Notes: generated by a model from the letters alone, not told the origin. A stretch of 44,615 nt of DNA from Deltaproteobacteria bacterium (GCA_011375175.1 DRME01000045.1:1-44615), one strand, 5' to 3'. Shown: positions 7,634 to 18,677, numbered from the stretch's first letter. Made by a program: numbers and translations.

Positions 7634-7662
7634 TTGACAAGGCCTGAAAAAAAATATATAGT
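7634..7662 (+). promoter_or_regulatory. dnaK sigma-70 promoter
   Basis: TTGACA (7634-7639), exact 17-bp spacer, TATAGT (7657-7662). The start near 7669 gives a leader of about 14 nt with AAGGAGG before ATG 7683. No CIRCE repeat (TTAGCACTC/GAGTGCTAA) and no clear sigma-32 element is seen, so this looks like housekeeping control. Confidence 0.85.
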
Positions 7663-7682
7663 ACAGACTCAAGGAGGCGCAG

Positions 7683-9596
7683 ATGGGCAAGATCATAGGA
7701 ATAGACCTGGGCACCACCAACTCGGTCGTCGCCGTCATGGAGGCGGGCGAGCCCAAGGTGATAGTGAACGAGGAGGGCCACAGGATAACCCCCTCGGTCG
7801 TGGCCTTCACCAAGGACAAGGAGATACTGGTCGGTCAGGTGGCCAAGCGTCAGGCCGTCACCAACCCGGAGAACACCATATTCTCCATCAAGAGGTTCAT
7901 GGGCCGCACCTACGACGAGGTCACCGAGGAGATGAAGATGGTGCCCTACAAGGTCCGCAAGGACGCCCAGGGCAGGGCCGTCGTACACTCGGACAACATG
8001 GGCAGGGACTATCTTCCGCCCGAGATATCGGCCATGATACTGCAGAAGCTCAAGCGCTCGGCCGAGGCCTACCTGGGCGAGTCGGTGACCGAGGCCGTCA
8101 TAACGGTGCCGGCCTACTTCAACGACAGCCAGCGCCAGGCCACAAAGGACGCTGGCAAGATAGCGGGCCTCGAAGTCAAGCGCATCATAAACGAGCCCAC
8201 CGCCTCGAGCCTCGCCTACGGGCTGGACAAGAAGAAGGACGAGATCATCGCCGTCTACGACTTCGGCGGCGGCACGTTCGACATATCGATCCTCGAGGTC
8301 GGCGAGGGTGTCTTCGAGGTGAAGAGCACCAACGGCGACACCCATCTCGGCGGCGACAACTTCGACCAGAGGATTATCGACTGGCTCGTCTCGGAGTTCA
8401 AGAAGGATCAGGGCATCGATCTCTCCAAGGACAGGATGGCGCTGCAGAGGCTCAAGGAGGCGGCCGAGAAGGCGAAGATAGAGCTCTCCAGCGTGGCGGA
8501 GACCGAGATAAACCTCCCCTTCATAACGGCCGACTCGACGGGACCCAAGCACCTTGTCATAAGGCTTTCGCGCTCCAAGCTCGAACAGCTCGTAAACGAT
8601 CTCGTCGAGCGCAGCCGCAAGCCCTGCGAACTCGCGCTCAGCGACGCCGGGCTCAAGGCGTCGGACATAGACGAGGTCGTGCTCGTGGGCGGCATGACGC
8701 GGATGCCGCTCATCCAGCAGATGGTCAAGGAGTTCTTCGGCCGCGAGCCCCACAAGGGCGTCAATCCCGACGAGGTCGTCGCCGTCGGCGCGGCCATACA
8801 GGGCGGCGTGCTCGCCGGAGACGTGCGTGACGTGGTGCTCCTCGACGTAACGCCGCTTTCGCTGGGCGTGGAGACGCTGGGCGGTGTTATGACGACCCTC
8901 ATCCCACGCAACACGACCATACCGACCAAGAAGAAGGAGACCTTCACCACGGCGGCCGACAACCAGTCGCAGGTGGAGATACACGTGCTCCAGGGCGAGC
9001 GCCCCATGGCGCGCGACAACCGCACGCTCGGAAGGTTCCATCTCATGGGCATACCTCCGGCTCCCCGCGGAGTGCCGCAGATAGAGGTGACCTTCGACAT
9101 TGACGCCAACGGCATCCTCAACGTCTCGGCCAGGGATACGGCCACGGGCAAGGAGCAGAAGATCACCATCACGGCCTCGAGCGGCCTCGACAAGGAAGAG
9201 GTCGAAAAAATGATCAAGGACGCCGAGGGACATGCCGAAGAGGATAGGAAGAGAAAGGAGCTCATCGAGCAGCGAAACCAGCTCGACTCGCTCATCTACT
9301 CCACCGAAAAGCTCCTCAAGGAGAACCGTGAAAAACTGCCCGAGGCCGAGCGCACCGAGATGGAGGAGGCCGTAAACTCCGCCAAGTCCACGCTCGAAAA
9401 GGAGGACATGGATGAGATAAAGGCGGCCGTGGAGAAGCTCAACTCGGTATCGCACAAGGTGGCCGAGCTCCTCTACAAGCAGGCGGCCGGGACCCCGGGA
9501 GCCGGCGCCCAGGCCGAGCAGCCGCGGGAAGAGGAAAAGCCCGCGGACGTGGTGGATGCGGAAGTGGTGGACGACGACAAGAAGGAGTCCGCATAG
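7683..9596 (+). CDS. dnaK: Chaperone DnaK (Hsp70)
   Basis: Full-length 637-aa Hsp70. The ATPase domain (1 to about 385) shows [16 protein letters not shown] at the N-terminus, the phosphate-2 motif [12 protein letters not shown] (about 197-208) and [10 protein letters not shown] (about 337). The linker [11 protein letters not shown] leads to the substrate-binding domain. The lid ends in an acidic tail ([12 protein letters not shown]). It binds unfolded segments in an ATP cycle driven by J-proteins and GrpE. A J-protein follows after a 338-bp gap, but no grpE or hrcA lies in this window. An 18-bp RBS-to-ATG region fits efficient expression. Confidence 0.98.
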   Translation: MGKIIGIDLGTTNSVVAVMEAGEPKVIVNEEGHRITPSVVAFTKDKEILVGQVAKRQAVTNPENTIFSIKRFMGRTYDEVTEEMKMVPYKVRKDAQGRAVVHSDNMGRDYLPPEISAMILQKLKRSAEAYLGESVTEAVITVPAYFNDSQRQATKDAGKIAGLEVKRIINEPTASSLAYGLDKKKDEIIAVYDFGGGTFDISILEVGEGVFEVKSTNGDTHLGGDNFDQRIIDWLVSEFKKDQGIDLSKDRMALQRLKEAAEKAKIELSSVAETEINLPFITADSTGPKHLVIRLSRSKLEQLVNDLVERSRKPCELALSDAGLKASDIDEVVLVGGMTRMPLIQQMVKEFFGREPHKGVNPDEVVAVGAAIQGGVLAGDVRDVVLLDVTPLSLGVETLGGVMTTLIPRNTTIPTKKKETFTTAADNQSQVEIHVLQGERPMARDNRTLGRFHLMGIPPAPRGVPQIEVTFDIDANGILNVSARDTATGKEQKITITASSGLDKEEVEKMIKDAEGHAEEDRKRKELIEQRNQLDSLIYSTEKLLKENREKLPEAERTEMEEAVNSAKSTLEKEDMDEIKAAVEKLNSVSHKVAELLYKQAAGTPGAGAQAEQPREEEKPADVVDAEVVDDDKKESA

Positions 9597-9934
9597 CGTT
9601 GCGCGGCCCGGCCGCCCCGGCGGCGGGGCGGCCGGGCCGACCGCATCGCCCCTTCCTTCCACCCGTCCGCAAGCCCTCCCTGCCCGGCGCAACACCACGA
9701 GCCCGGTTGAACAAGAGCCCTTCAAGGAGGAAAGCCGTCCCTTGGGGAGGCCATCTGACAGAGGACCGCATGCCCCCTTTCCCCGTCCTTTCCGGGCCCC
9801 TCCGGTGTCGGCCGCGGTGACCCGGAGCTTTCTCTTCTCCCCGCGATCCTCACGGCAAGGGCTGCCTGGATCGACGGTTCGGGGAAACGTTAAAGGGGTG
9901 CCTGCCGGCGGACGCCGCACAGGGCAGTGACGTC
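9597..9934. other. dnaK-cbpA intergenic region with a GC-only hairpin
   Basis: 338 bp without a gene. It begins with a 14-bp perfect GC stem at 9605-9638 (loop GGCGGC) but has no T-tract, so its value as a terminator is uncertain. AAGGAGG at 9723-9729 is not followed by a usable reading frame. I see no E or A repeat here, in contrast to most gaps in the window. Confidence 0.6.
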
Positions 9935-10828
9935 ATGGTTCAGGGCAAGGATTATTACAAGATACTCGGCGTTTCAAAGGACGCGAGCGACGAGACCATA
10001 AAGAAGGCCTATCGCAGGCTTGCGCGCAAGTACCACCCCGACCTCCATCCCGGCGACAAGGAGATGGAGAGGAAGTTCAAGGAGATAAACGAGGCCTACG
10101 GCGTGCTGGGCAATCCCGACAGGCGCAAGGAGTACGATCTGTCGGGCAAGGTCTCCTTCGAGGGCATGGGGCCGGCCTACAGCGGCTTCGACTTCAAGGA
10201 CTTCGGCTTCAACTTCGGCGGCTTCGAGGACATATTCAGCGAGGTCTTCGGCGCCAGGGCGCGGCGCAAGGGACCGGTGCGCGGCAAGGACGTGGAGCAC
10301 GCGCTCCACATCGACTTCGTCGACGCCTGTCTCGGAACGGAGGTCGAGGTCGTCACCCCCAAGAGCGGTTTTCTGCGCGGCGGCGAGAAGGTGAAGGTCA
10401 AGATACCTCCGGGGGTGAGGAGCGGCACGAGGGTGCGCGTGGCGGGCCGGGGCGAGCCCGGTGTGATGGGGGGGCAGCCGGGTGACCTCTACCTGCGCAT
10501 ATTCGTCAACCCCCATCCCTACTTCAGGCGGGTCGACAACGACATATACCTCGATGTGCCCATAACCATCGGCGAGGCCATCACGGGCCGCGAGATCAGG
10601 GTGCCCACGCTGGACGGCATGGCCACCGTCAAGATACCGCCGGGCACGCAGGGCGGCCAGAAGCTGCGGCTCAAGGGCAAGGGCGTGCCCACCCCGGGCG
10701 GCAGGCGCGGCGACCAGTACCTCATCATAAAGGTCGCCATTCCGAAGAACATCGACGCCAAGTCCAGGCGGCTCATAGAGGAGTTCGAGAGTATAAATTC
10801 CTATGACCCGCGAAGAGGATTGTGGTAA
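9935..10828 (+). CDS. cbpA: CbpA-type DnaJ-like co-chaperone (no zinc finger)
   Basis: 297-aa type II J-protein. J-domain at 1-72 with HPD in KYHPDLHPGD (about 34-36). A Gly/Phe-rich linker (YSGFDFKDFGFNFGGF) follows, then two C-terminal peptide-binding domains (about 120-290). The CXXCXGXG zinc-finger repeats of canonical DnaJ are absent and length matches CbpA. It stimulates DnaK ATPase activity. The ATG comes after GGCAGTGACGTC with no strong ribosome site. clpA-like follows after 86 bp, so the genes probably form one stress block. Confidence 0.93.
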   Translation: MVQGKDYYKILGVSKDASDETIKKAYRRLARKYHPDLHPGDKEMERKFKEINEAYGVLGNPDRRKEYDLSGKVSFEGMGPAYSGFDFKDFGFNFGGFEDIFSEVFGARARRKGPVRGKDVEHALHIDFVDACLGTEVEVVTPKSGFLRGGEKVKVKIPPGVRSGTRVRVAGRGEPGVMGGQPGDLYLRIFVNPHPYFRRVDNDIYLDVPITIGEAITGREIRVPTLDGMATVKIPPGTQGGQKLRLKGKGVPTPGGRRGDQYLIIKVAIPKNIDAKSRRLIEEFESINSYDPRRGLW

Positions 10829-10914
10829 AATAAATCAAGGCCTTCCACTGCGGACAGGATGCGGCATGTGACCAGGCGGCTTCGGCGGCTGCGAATTTTC
10901 CCGAGGGGTTCACT

Positions 10915-13200
<2,286 letters not shown>

Positions 13201-13230
13201 AGGGGAGGCCGGGGCGGCGTCCGGGGGCGC

Positions 13231-13413
13231 GGCGGGCCGGTGTGGAGGGCGCCCCCGCCTGAGGCGACATGTCCCCGCGCCGGGGGCTTTGGGAGAGGCG
13301 GGCCCTCCGCACGAAGATGCGGCGGGCCGGGCGGGAGGGCGCCCCGCCTGAGACGAAATATCCCCAGCCCCGGAGGGCCTTGGGGAGAGCGCGGGCCCTC
13401 CGCACGAAGATGC
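13231..13413 (+). repeat. Two tandem copies of a 90-93 bp GC-rich repeat
   Basis: Copy 1 is 13231-13320 and copy 2 is 13321-13413. Both start GGCGGGCCGG and end CCCTCCGCACGAAGATGC. A third copy begins (GGCGGGA) and stops before the universal stress protein start. Matching blocks include GGAGGGCGCCCC and GGGCCCTCCGCACGAAGATG. Divergence is concentrated in the middle. It is not related to the E or A repeats. Confidence 0.85.
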
Positions 13414-13440
13414 GGCGGGAAATCCTACGGAGGTCTTCTC

Positions 13441-14271
13441 TTGATAAAGAACATACTCGTTGCTCTCGACGGCTCCGACCACTCCACGGCCGCAGCCGAC
13501 TGGGCCCTGTGGCTCGCCCGTCGCCTGGGGGCCGACCTCTCGGCTCTCCACGTCGTCGACATCGTGGCGCTCGAGGGGCCTTTCTTCCATGACCTCTCCG
13601 GTTCGCTGGGGTTCGAGCCCTTCCTCAACTTCTCTTCCAGCATGAAAGAGATAATGGAGTCCAACGGCCGCGAGATACTGGCCTCCTTCAAGGAGAGCTG
13701 CGGCGAGGCGGGTGTGGAGGCCCACGACCACATGGCCTACGGCGTTGTGACTACCGAGATATGCGAGCGCGCCACGGTGGCCGACCTCGTCATACTGGGC
13801 CGCCGCGGCGTCAACGCCAGGTTCGAGTACGGCATGCTCGGCTCGGTGACCGAGGGGGTCATCCGCAAGTCTCCCAAGCCGGTGCTCGTCGTGCCCGAGA
13901 AGTTCAAGCCCCCATGCAGGCCGCTTCTCGCTTACGACGGCGGCCACAGCGCCAGCAAGACCATGCACTCGGCCGCCGAGTTCGCAAAGGCCCTCGACCT
14001 CGCCCTCACGGTCGTCGCCGTCGGCGGGGAAGAGGCCGAATCGCTGCTCAGGGACGCCGAACACTACCTCGCCTCCTACGAGGTGGAGGCCGATTTCGTG
14101 AAGCTCGAGGGCGACCCTCCGACGGCCATAGCCGAGTATGCGCGAGGCGAGGGGAAGGACCTCCTCTTCATGGGGGCCTCCCACCACGCAAGGCTCGTGG
14201 AGATGGTGCTCGGCTCGACGACCGAGTACGTCATGAGGGCCGTGGAGCGGGCCTTCTTCATCGAAAGGTAG
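13441..14271 (+). CDS. Tandem universal stress protein (UspA family)
   Basis: 276 aa, two Usp domains. Domain 1 (about 1-150) opens IKNILVALDGSDHS and carries the ATP-loop pattern GRRGVNARFEYGMLGSV. Domain 2 (about 157-276) opens PLLAYDGGHSASKT and has GASHHARLVEMVLGSTTE. The start is TTG 13441, supported by CGGAGG 7 bp upstream and by family alignment at IKNILVAL. Longer in-frame starts would run through the tandem repeat and have no ribosome site. Position after the chaperone genes fits a stress role, though its ligand is unknown. Confidence 0.9.
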   Translation: MIKNILVALDGSDHSTAAADWALWLARRLGADLSALHVVDIVALEGPFFHDLSGSLGFEPFLNFSSSMKEIMESNGREILASFKESCGEAGVEAHDHMAYGVVTTEICERATVADLVILGRRGVNARFEYGMLGSVTEGVIRKSPKPVLVVPEKFKPPCRPLLAYDGGHSASKTMHSAAEFAKALDLALTVVAVGGEEAESLLRDAEHYLASYEVEADFVKLEGDPPTAIAEYARGEGKDLLFMGASHHARLVEMVLGSTTEYVMRAVERAFFIER

Positions 14272-14325
14272 GGCGGCGGAGCGGGGAAGGCCCGGCCGAC
14301 GCCGCCGCGAAGGGCCGGATAGTCC

Positions 14326-14354
14326 TTGACTTGCCGGGACAAAAGACGTACTAT
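14326..14354 (+). promoter_or_regulatory. Sigma-70 promoter of the zapB-like/zapA operon
   Basis: TTGACT (14326-14331), 17-bp spacer, TACTAT (14349-14354). AAAAGGAG precedes the ATG at 14379. Confidence 0.8.
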
Positions 14355-14378
14355 ATATATGTAGAAAAGGAGTCTTTA

Positions 14379-14600
14379 ATGGATCTCGAGACGTTTCGCA
14401 GGCTTGAGGAGGCTCTTGAGAAGCTGCTGCAAAGTCACGGTGCGTTAAAGGAGGAGAAGAGGTTACTTACTGAAAGGCTTAGGGAGAAGGAATCCGAGAT
14501 CGAAGGGCTCAAGGAGAGGCTCGAAAAGCTCGATTCGGAGAAGGAGCTTATCAGGGACAAGGTAGACGGACTTCTTAACAAGCTCGAGGGCTTCATCTAA
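14379..14600 (+). CDS. Short coiled-coil protein, ZapB-like
   Basis: 73-aa, almost wholly charged heptad-type helix (LEEALEKLL, LTERLREKESEIEGLKERL, LEKLDSEKELI) with no other domain. Size, composition and position directly before zapA match the ZapB-like division proteins that bridge ZapA-FtsZ to the nucleoid terminus in Proteobacteria. Coiled coils are compositionally alike, so homology is inferred mainly from context. It has its own promoter and a good ribosome site, and the zapA start is 18 bp downstream. Codon use is less GC-rich than the neighbours. Confidence 0.75.
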   Translation: MDLETFRRLEEALEKLLQSHGALKEEKRLLTERLREKESEIEGLKERLEKLDSEKELIRDKVDGLLNKLEGFI

Positions 14601-14618
14601 ACTTCCGGGGGTCTCGTC

Positions 14619-14885
14619 TTGGAAGGCGTCGTTGAAGTCAAGATACTGGGCCAGACGCTCATCGTCAAAAGCGATGGAGACGAAACCTATGTGCGCGCCG
14701 TCGAGGAGCACTTGAGAGAGCAGATAGAAGAGGTCAAGCGCTATACAAAGGCCGTATCCACACTCGATGTCGTACTGCTTACGGCGCTTAATATCACCGG
14801 AGAGCTTGTAAAGACGAAGAAGCAACTGGACAGCTTACTTGCAAGGTCGGAGGAACTTACGCGCCAGATTGAACAGAGGAGATGA
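14619..14885 (+). CDS. zapA: Cell division protein ZapA
   Basis: 88 aa. The N-terminal part reads VEVKILGQTLIVKSDGDETYV, the usual ZapA beta-hairpin start. It is followed by the long dimer helix with the family segment AVSTLDVVLLTALNITGEL. ZapA bundles FtsZ protofilaments at the division ring. The start is TTG 14619, with CCGGGGG upstream as a weak ribosome site. No ATG exists ahead of the conserved start. It lies immediately upstream of 6S RNA, the arrangement known from many Proteobacteria. Confidence 0.9.
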   Translation: MEGVVEVKILGQTLIVKSDGDETYVRAVEEHLREQIEEVKRYTKAVSTLDVVLLTALNITGELVKTKKQLDSLLARSEELTRQIEQRR

Positions 14886-14889
14886 CGGG

Positions 14890-15071
14890 CTTCTCCCCTG
14901 CGGTGTTCGTGATCGATTGGTGATTTTTAGAACCAACACAAACGGTCAGGGAGCCTGCTCTGTCCGTGGCCGGCGTATCCCCCTGCGGGAAGGCCGAAAG
15001 CGGTTACCGGGCGCCCACCTATGAACCACGGGTTCATAAATACTTTCGACACGGCACAGGCGGGGGAGAAC
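14890..15071 (+). ncRNA. ssrS: 6S RNA
   Basis: About 182 nt between zapA and the 5-formyl-THF cyclo-ligase gene, the classic ssrS position. The closing stem pairs CTTCTCCCCTGCGGTGTTCGTG (from 14890) with CACGGCACAGGCGGGGGAG (to about 15070), leaving small internal bulges. Internal 6S-like landmarks include GGGAGCCTGCTCTGTCCG, GGGCGCCCACC, and the hairpin TGAACCACGGGTTCA at 15023-15037. 6S RNA binds the sigma-70 holoenzyme through an open central bubble and represses transcription in stationary phase. Exact ends are estimates from the stem. Confidence 0.9.
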
Positions 15072-15252
15072 TTTATACGGCCCTTCCAAACCCTCCCGAC
15101 CAGCCCGCAAGTCCCTGCCCGCCTTCCTTCAGGCCGATCCGCCCATGCGGAGCCGCGCCTGTAGATTCCCACACTGCCGGTCCCTGGCCGTCCATCGGCC
15201 GTCCTTACCCGAAAGCCGAAGCATACACGGACGGACAGAGGTCTCCACTACC

Positions 15253-15843
15253 ATGGCGGCAGCCGCGGCCAAGAAACGGCTTAGAAGCGAGATGCTCGCA
15301 AGGCGTCACGCCCTTGCGCCCCGGTCGGTGAGCTCACTGGGCGAGGCGGTGCGGCTCAGGCTCGCATCGACGCCGGAATACGCGGCCGCCCGTACCGTGG
15401 CGCTCTACTGGGCCGTGGACAACGAGGTCCCCACGGCCGCCATAGTGGCCGACGCCCTGGCGGCGGGCAAGTCGGTCTGTCTGCCGAGGGTGAATGGGCG
15501 GAGCCTGAGCTTCCACAGGGTTCTCGACACGGCAACACTCCGTCCCGGCAGCTACGGCGTGCCCGAGCCCCCCGACGACGGCCAGCCCCTGCGGGCCTGC
15601 GACTTCGACCTCGTCGTCGTGCCCGGCGTGGCCTTCGACATGCGCGGCGCGAGGCTCGGCTACGGCATGGGCTACTACGACCGGTGGCTCGCCGGTGTGA
15701 GCGCGCCGGTGGCAGCGCTCGCCTACGACTTCCAGGTGGTGGAAGAGATGGAGACCGACGGTCACGACGTGCCCGTGACCGTCATAGTCACCGACAGGAG
15801 AGTACTCAGGCCGCGGCCGCGGGACCGCGGCCATCACATATAG
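15253..15843 (+). CDS. fthC: 5-formyltetrahydrofolate cyclo-ligase
   Basis: 196-aa MTHFS family enzyme that converts 5-formyl-THF to 5,10-methenyl-THF with ATP. Visible features: basic N-terminus [13 protein letters not shown], the mid-region [29 protein letters not shown], and the signature [14 protein letters not shown] chose ATG 15253 because the family begins just before the KKRLR helix. An upstream in-frame ATG at 15145 would add 36 low-complexity residues. Gene order 6S RNA then fthC is typical. Confidence 0.92.
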   Translation: MAAAAAKKRLRSEMLARRHALAPRSVSSLGEAVRLRLASTPEYAAARTVALYWAVDNEVPTAAIVADALAAGKSVCLPRVNGRSLSFHRVLDTATLRPGSYGVPEPPDDGQPLRACDFDLVVVPGVAFDMRGARLGYGMGYYDRWLAGVSAPVAALAYDFQVVEEMETDGHDVPVTVIVTDRRVLRPRPRDRGHHI

Positions 15844-15860
15844 AAAGGGGTGTTGCGGAG

Positions 15861-17429
15861 ATGGGAATATCGATGGCGTTCACCGTCACGGCCGTGGCCG
15901 TGCTGGCCATGCTGGCCGGCGTGGCCCTGGGGTACGTATTCAGGAAGAGCTTTCTGGAGAAGAGCCTCGAAGGGGCCAAGAACTCTGCCGAGAACATCAT
16001 AGCCGATGCCAGGAAAGAGGCCGATAACATACTCAAGGAAGCGAGCCTTCAGGCCAAGGACAGGATATACCAGAGCAAGCTCGACCTCGAGCGGGAACTG
16101 AAGGAGAGCCGAAAGGAGATAAGCAACCTCGAAAAGAGGCTCGTGGCCAAGGAGGAGAGCCTCGACAAGAAGTTCGAGTCCCTGGACCGCCGCGACGCCG
16201 AGCTCAAAAAGCGCGAGAGGAACCTGGACAACCAGGAGCGCAGGCTCGCCGACAGGGAAAAACAGATCGAGAAGGTGCTTGCCGAGCAGAGGAGCAGGCT
16301 TGAGGGCATGGCCGGCATGACGGCCGAAGAGGCCAAGCGCATGCTGCTCGAGTCCATGGAGGAGGAGGCGAAGCTCGATGCCGCCAAGATGCTAAAACGC
16401 ATCGAGGAGGAGACCCGCGCCGAGGCCGACCGCAGGGCCAAGGACATCATAAGCCTCGCCATCCAGCGCTACGCGGGCGACTACGTCTCCGAGCGCACCG
16501 TCTCGGTCCTTGCCCTTCCGAGCGACGAGATGAAGGGCAGGATCATAGGACGCGAGGGCCGGAACATCAGGGCCATCGAGGCCGCAACGGGCATAGACAT
16601 CATCATCGACGACACCCCGGAGGCCGTCATCCTCTCGGGCCACAACCCCGTGCGCCGCGAGATCGCGCGGCTCGCCATCGAGCGCCTCGTCACCGACGGC
16701 AGGATTCACCCGGCCCGCATCGAGGAGATCGTCGGCAAGGTCGAAAAGGAGATCAACCAGGCCATAATGGAGGCCGGCGAGCGCGCCGTCTTCGACGCCG
16801 GGCTCCACGGCATACACCCGGAGATCCAGAAGCTCATCGGCCGGCTCAAGTTCAGGACCAGCTACGCCCAGAACGTCTACGCCCACTCCCTGGAAGTCGC
16901 CTTCATATGCGGCGTCATGGCCGCCGAGCTGGGCCTCTCGGTCAAGCAGGCCCGCAGGGCCGGCCTGCTTCATGACATAGGCAAGGCCGTCGATCACGAG
17001 GTCGAGGGCCCACACGCCGCCATAGGGGCCGATATAGCCAGAAAGTACAACGAGAGCCCCAGGATCGTCGCCGCCATCGCCTCCCATCACGACGACGAGC
17101 CGGGCTCGGTGCTCGGCGTGCTCGTCCAGGCGGCCGACACCCTCTCGGCCGCCCGTCCCGGGGCGCGCCGCGAGATGATAGAGACCTACGTGAAGCGTCT
17201 TGAAGACCTGGAGAAGATAGCAAAGAGCTTCAAGGGGGTCGAAAAGAGCTACGCCCTCCAGGCGGGCCGCGAGCTGAGGGTCATCGTCGAGAACAAGGCC
17301 ACGACCGATGAGGGCGCCGTCGTGCTCTCGAAGGACATAGCCAAGAAGATAGAGAAGGAGCTGAGCTACCCCGGCCAGATCAAGGTCACCGTCATAAGGG
17401 AGACGAGGGCCGTGAACTACGCCAGGTAA
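15861..17429 (+). CDS. rny: Ribonuclease Y
   Basis: 522-aa endoribonuclease starting mRNA decay. N-terminal membrane helix (about 5-26, [20 protein letters not shown]), long charged coiled coil (about 30-205), KH domain with [19 protein letters not shown] (about 222-240), then the HD domain with LLHDIGK and ASHHDDEPG (about 375-420). Start ATG 15861 gives the normal length and places the membrane helix at the N-terminus. It lies 17 bp after fthC. Its TAA stop is inside the end of an E remnant (GTAAGGGAAAGTCCGATTTG). Confidence 0.97.
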   Translation: MGISMAFTVTAVAVLAMLAGVALGYVFRKSFLEKSLEGAKNSAENIIADARKEADNILKEASLQAKDRIYQSKLDLERELKESRKEISNLEKRLVAKEESLDKKFESLDRRDAELKKRERNLDNQERRLADREKQIEKVLAEQRSRLEGMAGMTAEEAKRMLLESMEEEAKLDAAKMLKRIEEETRAEADRRAKDIISLAIQRYAGDYVSERTVSVLALPSDEMKGRIIGREGRNIRAIEAATGIDIIIDDTPEAVILSGHNPVRREIARLAIERLVTDGRIHPARIEEIVGKVEKEINQAIMEAGERAVFDAGLHGIHPEIQKLIGRLKFRTSYAQNVYAHSLEVAFICGVMAAELGLSVKQARRAGLLHDIGKAVDHEVEGPHAAIGADIARKYNESPRIVAAIASHHDDEPGSVLGVLVQAADTLSAARPGARREMIETYVKRLEDLEKIAKSFKGVEKSYALQAGRELRVIVENKATTDEGAVVLSKDIAKKIEKELSYPGQIKVTVIRETRAVNYAR

Positions 17430-17498
17430 GGGAAAGTCCGATTTGCTTCGCCGGGGGGAACCGCGGGCCCGTGGCCCTTCTTCGGAAGTCTCCCCCGG
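17426..17498. repeat. E element remnant (terminal repeat plus hp3)
   Basis: Half-element between rny and ymdB. The terminal repeat TAAGGGAAAGTCCGATTTG (17427-17445) contains the rny stop codon. It is followed by an hp3-type hairpin at 17451-17498 with an inner GGGCCCGTGGCCC hairpin. The centre and hp1 are missing. Confidence 0.78.
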
Positions 17499-17519
17499 TT
17501 AAAGGGGGCCGGGGCGACG

Positions 17520-18311
17520 ATGGCCGACAAGGTGGGCATACTCTTTTTGGGAGACGTGATAGGGCGTCCCGGCAGAAAGGCCCTCAGGAGCGTTCTGCCG
17601 GCGCTGCTTGACCGTTACGACCCCGACGTGCTCGTGGCCAACGGCGAGAACGCCGCCGGAGGCTTCGGCATCACCCCTCAGGTGGCCGAAGAGCTCTTCG
17701 GTCTCGGCGTCCACGTCATCACCTCGGGAAACCACATCTGGGACAAGCGCGAGGTGCTCGACTACATCGACGGGTGCGAGCGGCTCATCAGGCCGGCCAA
17801 CTACCCCGAGGGGACGCCGGGCAGGGGCTCCGCGCTCTACCGCTGCCGCACCGGCGCCCTCGTCGCCGTCGCCAATCTTGCAGGCACGGTCTTCATGGAC
17901 CCCCTCGAGTGTCCCTTCCGGGTGGGCAAGGCGCTGGTGGAGAGGCTCAGGCGCGCCACACCGGTGGTGGTGGTGGACTGCCACTGCGAGACCACATCCG
18001 AGAAGGGGGCGCTGGGATGGCATCTCGACGGGCTTGCAAGCGCCGTCGTGGGCACCCATACCCATGTGCAGACCTCGGACGAGCGCATCCTGCCGGGCGG
18101 GACGGCCTACATAACCGACGCCGGCATGACGGGCTCCATGGACTCGGTCATAGGCGTAAAGAAAGAGGCGGCCCTTGCGAGGTTCCTCACCAGGATGCCC
18201 TCGAGGTTCGACCCCGCCACAAAAGACCTCGAGGTCCAGGGCCTGTGGATGGAGATCGACGGCGGCAGCGGCCGGGCCCTCTCGGTGGAGAGGGTGAAGG
18301 AGAAGGCATGA
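17520..18311 (+). CDS. ymdB: YmdB-family metallophosphoesterase
   Basis: 263 aa, calcineurin-like phosphoesterase of the TIGR00282 type. Metal-binding motifs: LFLGDVIGRPGR (about 8), ANGENAAGGFG (about 40), SGNHIWDKRE (about 67) and GTHTHVQT (about 177). B. subtilis YmdB is a cyclic-nucleotide phosphodiesterase affecting RNase Y-related gene expression, and the rny-ymdB pairing seen here is conserved in many phyla. An E remnant lies between the two genes, and a second E element follows. Confidence 0.93.
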   Translation: MADKVGILFLGDVIGRPGRKALRSVLPALLDRYDPDVLVANGENAAGGFGITPQVAEELFGLGVHVITSGNHIWDKREVLDYIDGCERLIRPANYPEGTPGRGSALYRCRTGALVAVANLAGTVFMDPLECPFRVGKALVERLRRATPVVVVDCHCETTSEKGALGWHLDGLASAVVGTHTHVQTSDERILPGGTAYITDAGMTGSMDSVIGVKKEAALARFLTRMPSRFDPATKDLEVQGLWMEIDGGSGRALSVERVKEKA

Positions 18312-18320
18312 GCCGCCGGA

Positions 18321-18637
18321 GAGTCCCCCCCCGGTTCCTCGCCCCATCGTATGTTATTCGGATCTTCGGCTGTACCGGGGAGTTCGGCCCGCGCCAGGCG
18401 GGATTTTTACGCCTTTGCGGCCCGAACTCCCCGGCACAGCCCCCCGAGGCAGCCGGCGTGGGCAGGACACCCCCTTCAAAGACTTTCAATACGAGTTGGT
18501 TTCCCCCTGTCTTGCGGAGCAAGACAGGGGGAAACCAACTCGCGTTAAAAGTTTTTGGAGGGAGTCTGAGGGAACCGGGGGTCTGTGACCCTTTTACAAA
18601 AAGGTTCCCTCAGTGCAATAAATCAGAGTTTCCTTAG
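18321..18637. repeat. E element copy 4 with A hairpin 2 and a different centre palindrome
   Basis: Between ymdB and tyrS. It begins with an hp3 remnant (AGTCCCCCCCCGG) and the ATGTTATTCGGATCTTCGG module (18351-18369). A hairpin 2 follows at 18368-18441 in the orientation that reads CCCGCGCCAGGCGGGATTTTT on the plus strand. The centre is a perfect 51-bp palindrome (18492-18542, arm GAGTTGGTTTCCCCCTGTC) unrelated to the usual CCCTGCGGATC centre. hp1 with an inner GGGTCTGTGACCC, and the terminal repeat AATCAGAGTTTCCTTAG, close the element. Confidence 0.88.
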
Positions 18638-18648
18638 CGTCAAAAGAC

Positions 18649-18677
18649 TTTTAACGCTGCGCCGTTTGTGCGATAAT
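18649..18677 (+). promoter_or_regulatory. Possible tyrS promoter
   Basis: GATAAT at 18672-18677 with a poor -35 (TTTTAA, 18649-18654, spacing 17), just after E copy 4. No T-box features (stem I, specifier, antiterminator) are seen in the 75 bp between repeat and gene. Confidence 0.35.

Noticed and set aside
7500-7682. CIRCE or sigma-32 control of dnaK
   Set aside because: No TTAGCACTC/GAGTGCTAA repeat and no heat-shock promoter consensus. A clear sigma-70 promoter is present instead.
7584-9920. Very long open frame antisense to dnaK, and similar ones antisense to clpA-like (11968-14187), DHH-CBS (35497-38160) and in 40183-42975
   Set aside because: High GC at third codon positions leaves few stops on the opposite strand. 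The translations have no family motifs and lie over well recognised genes.
18321-18637. Integron attC site or CRISPR array
   Set aside because: Copies are widely spaced, not arrayed with spacers. attC sites have conserved outer boxes with variable loops, while the A hairpins have conserved centres and variable arms. No integrase or cas gene is present.
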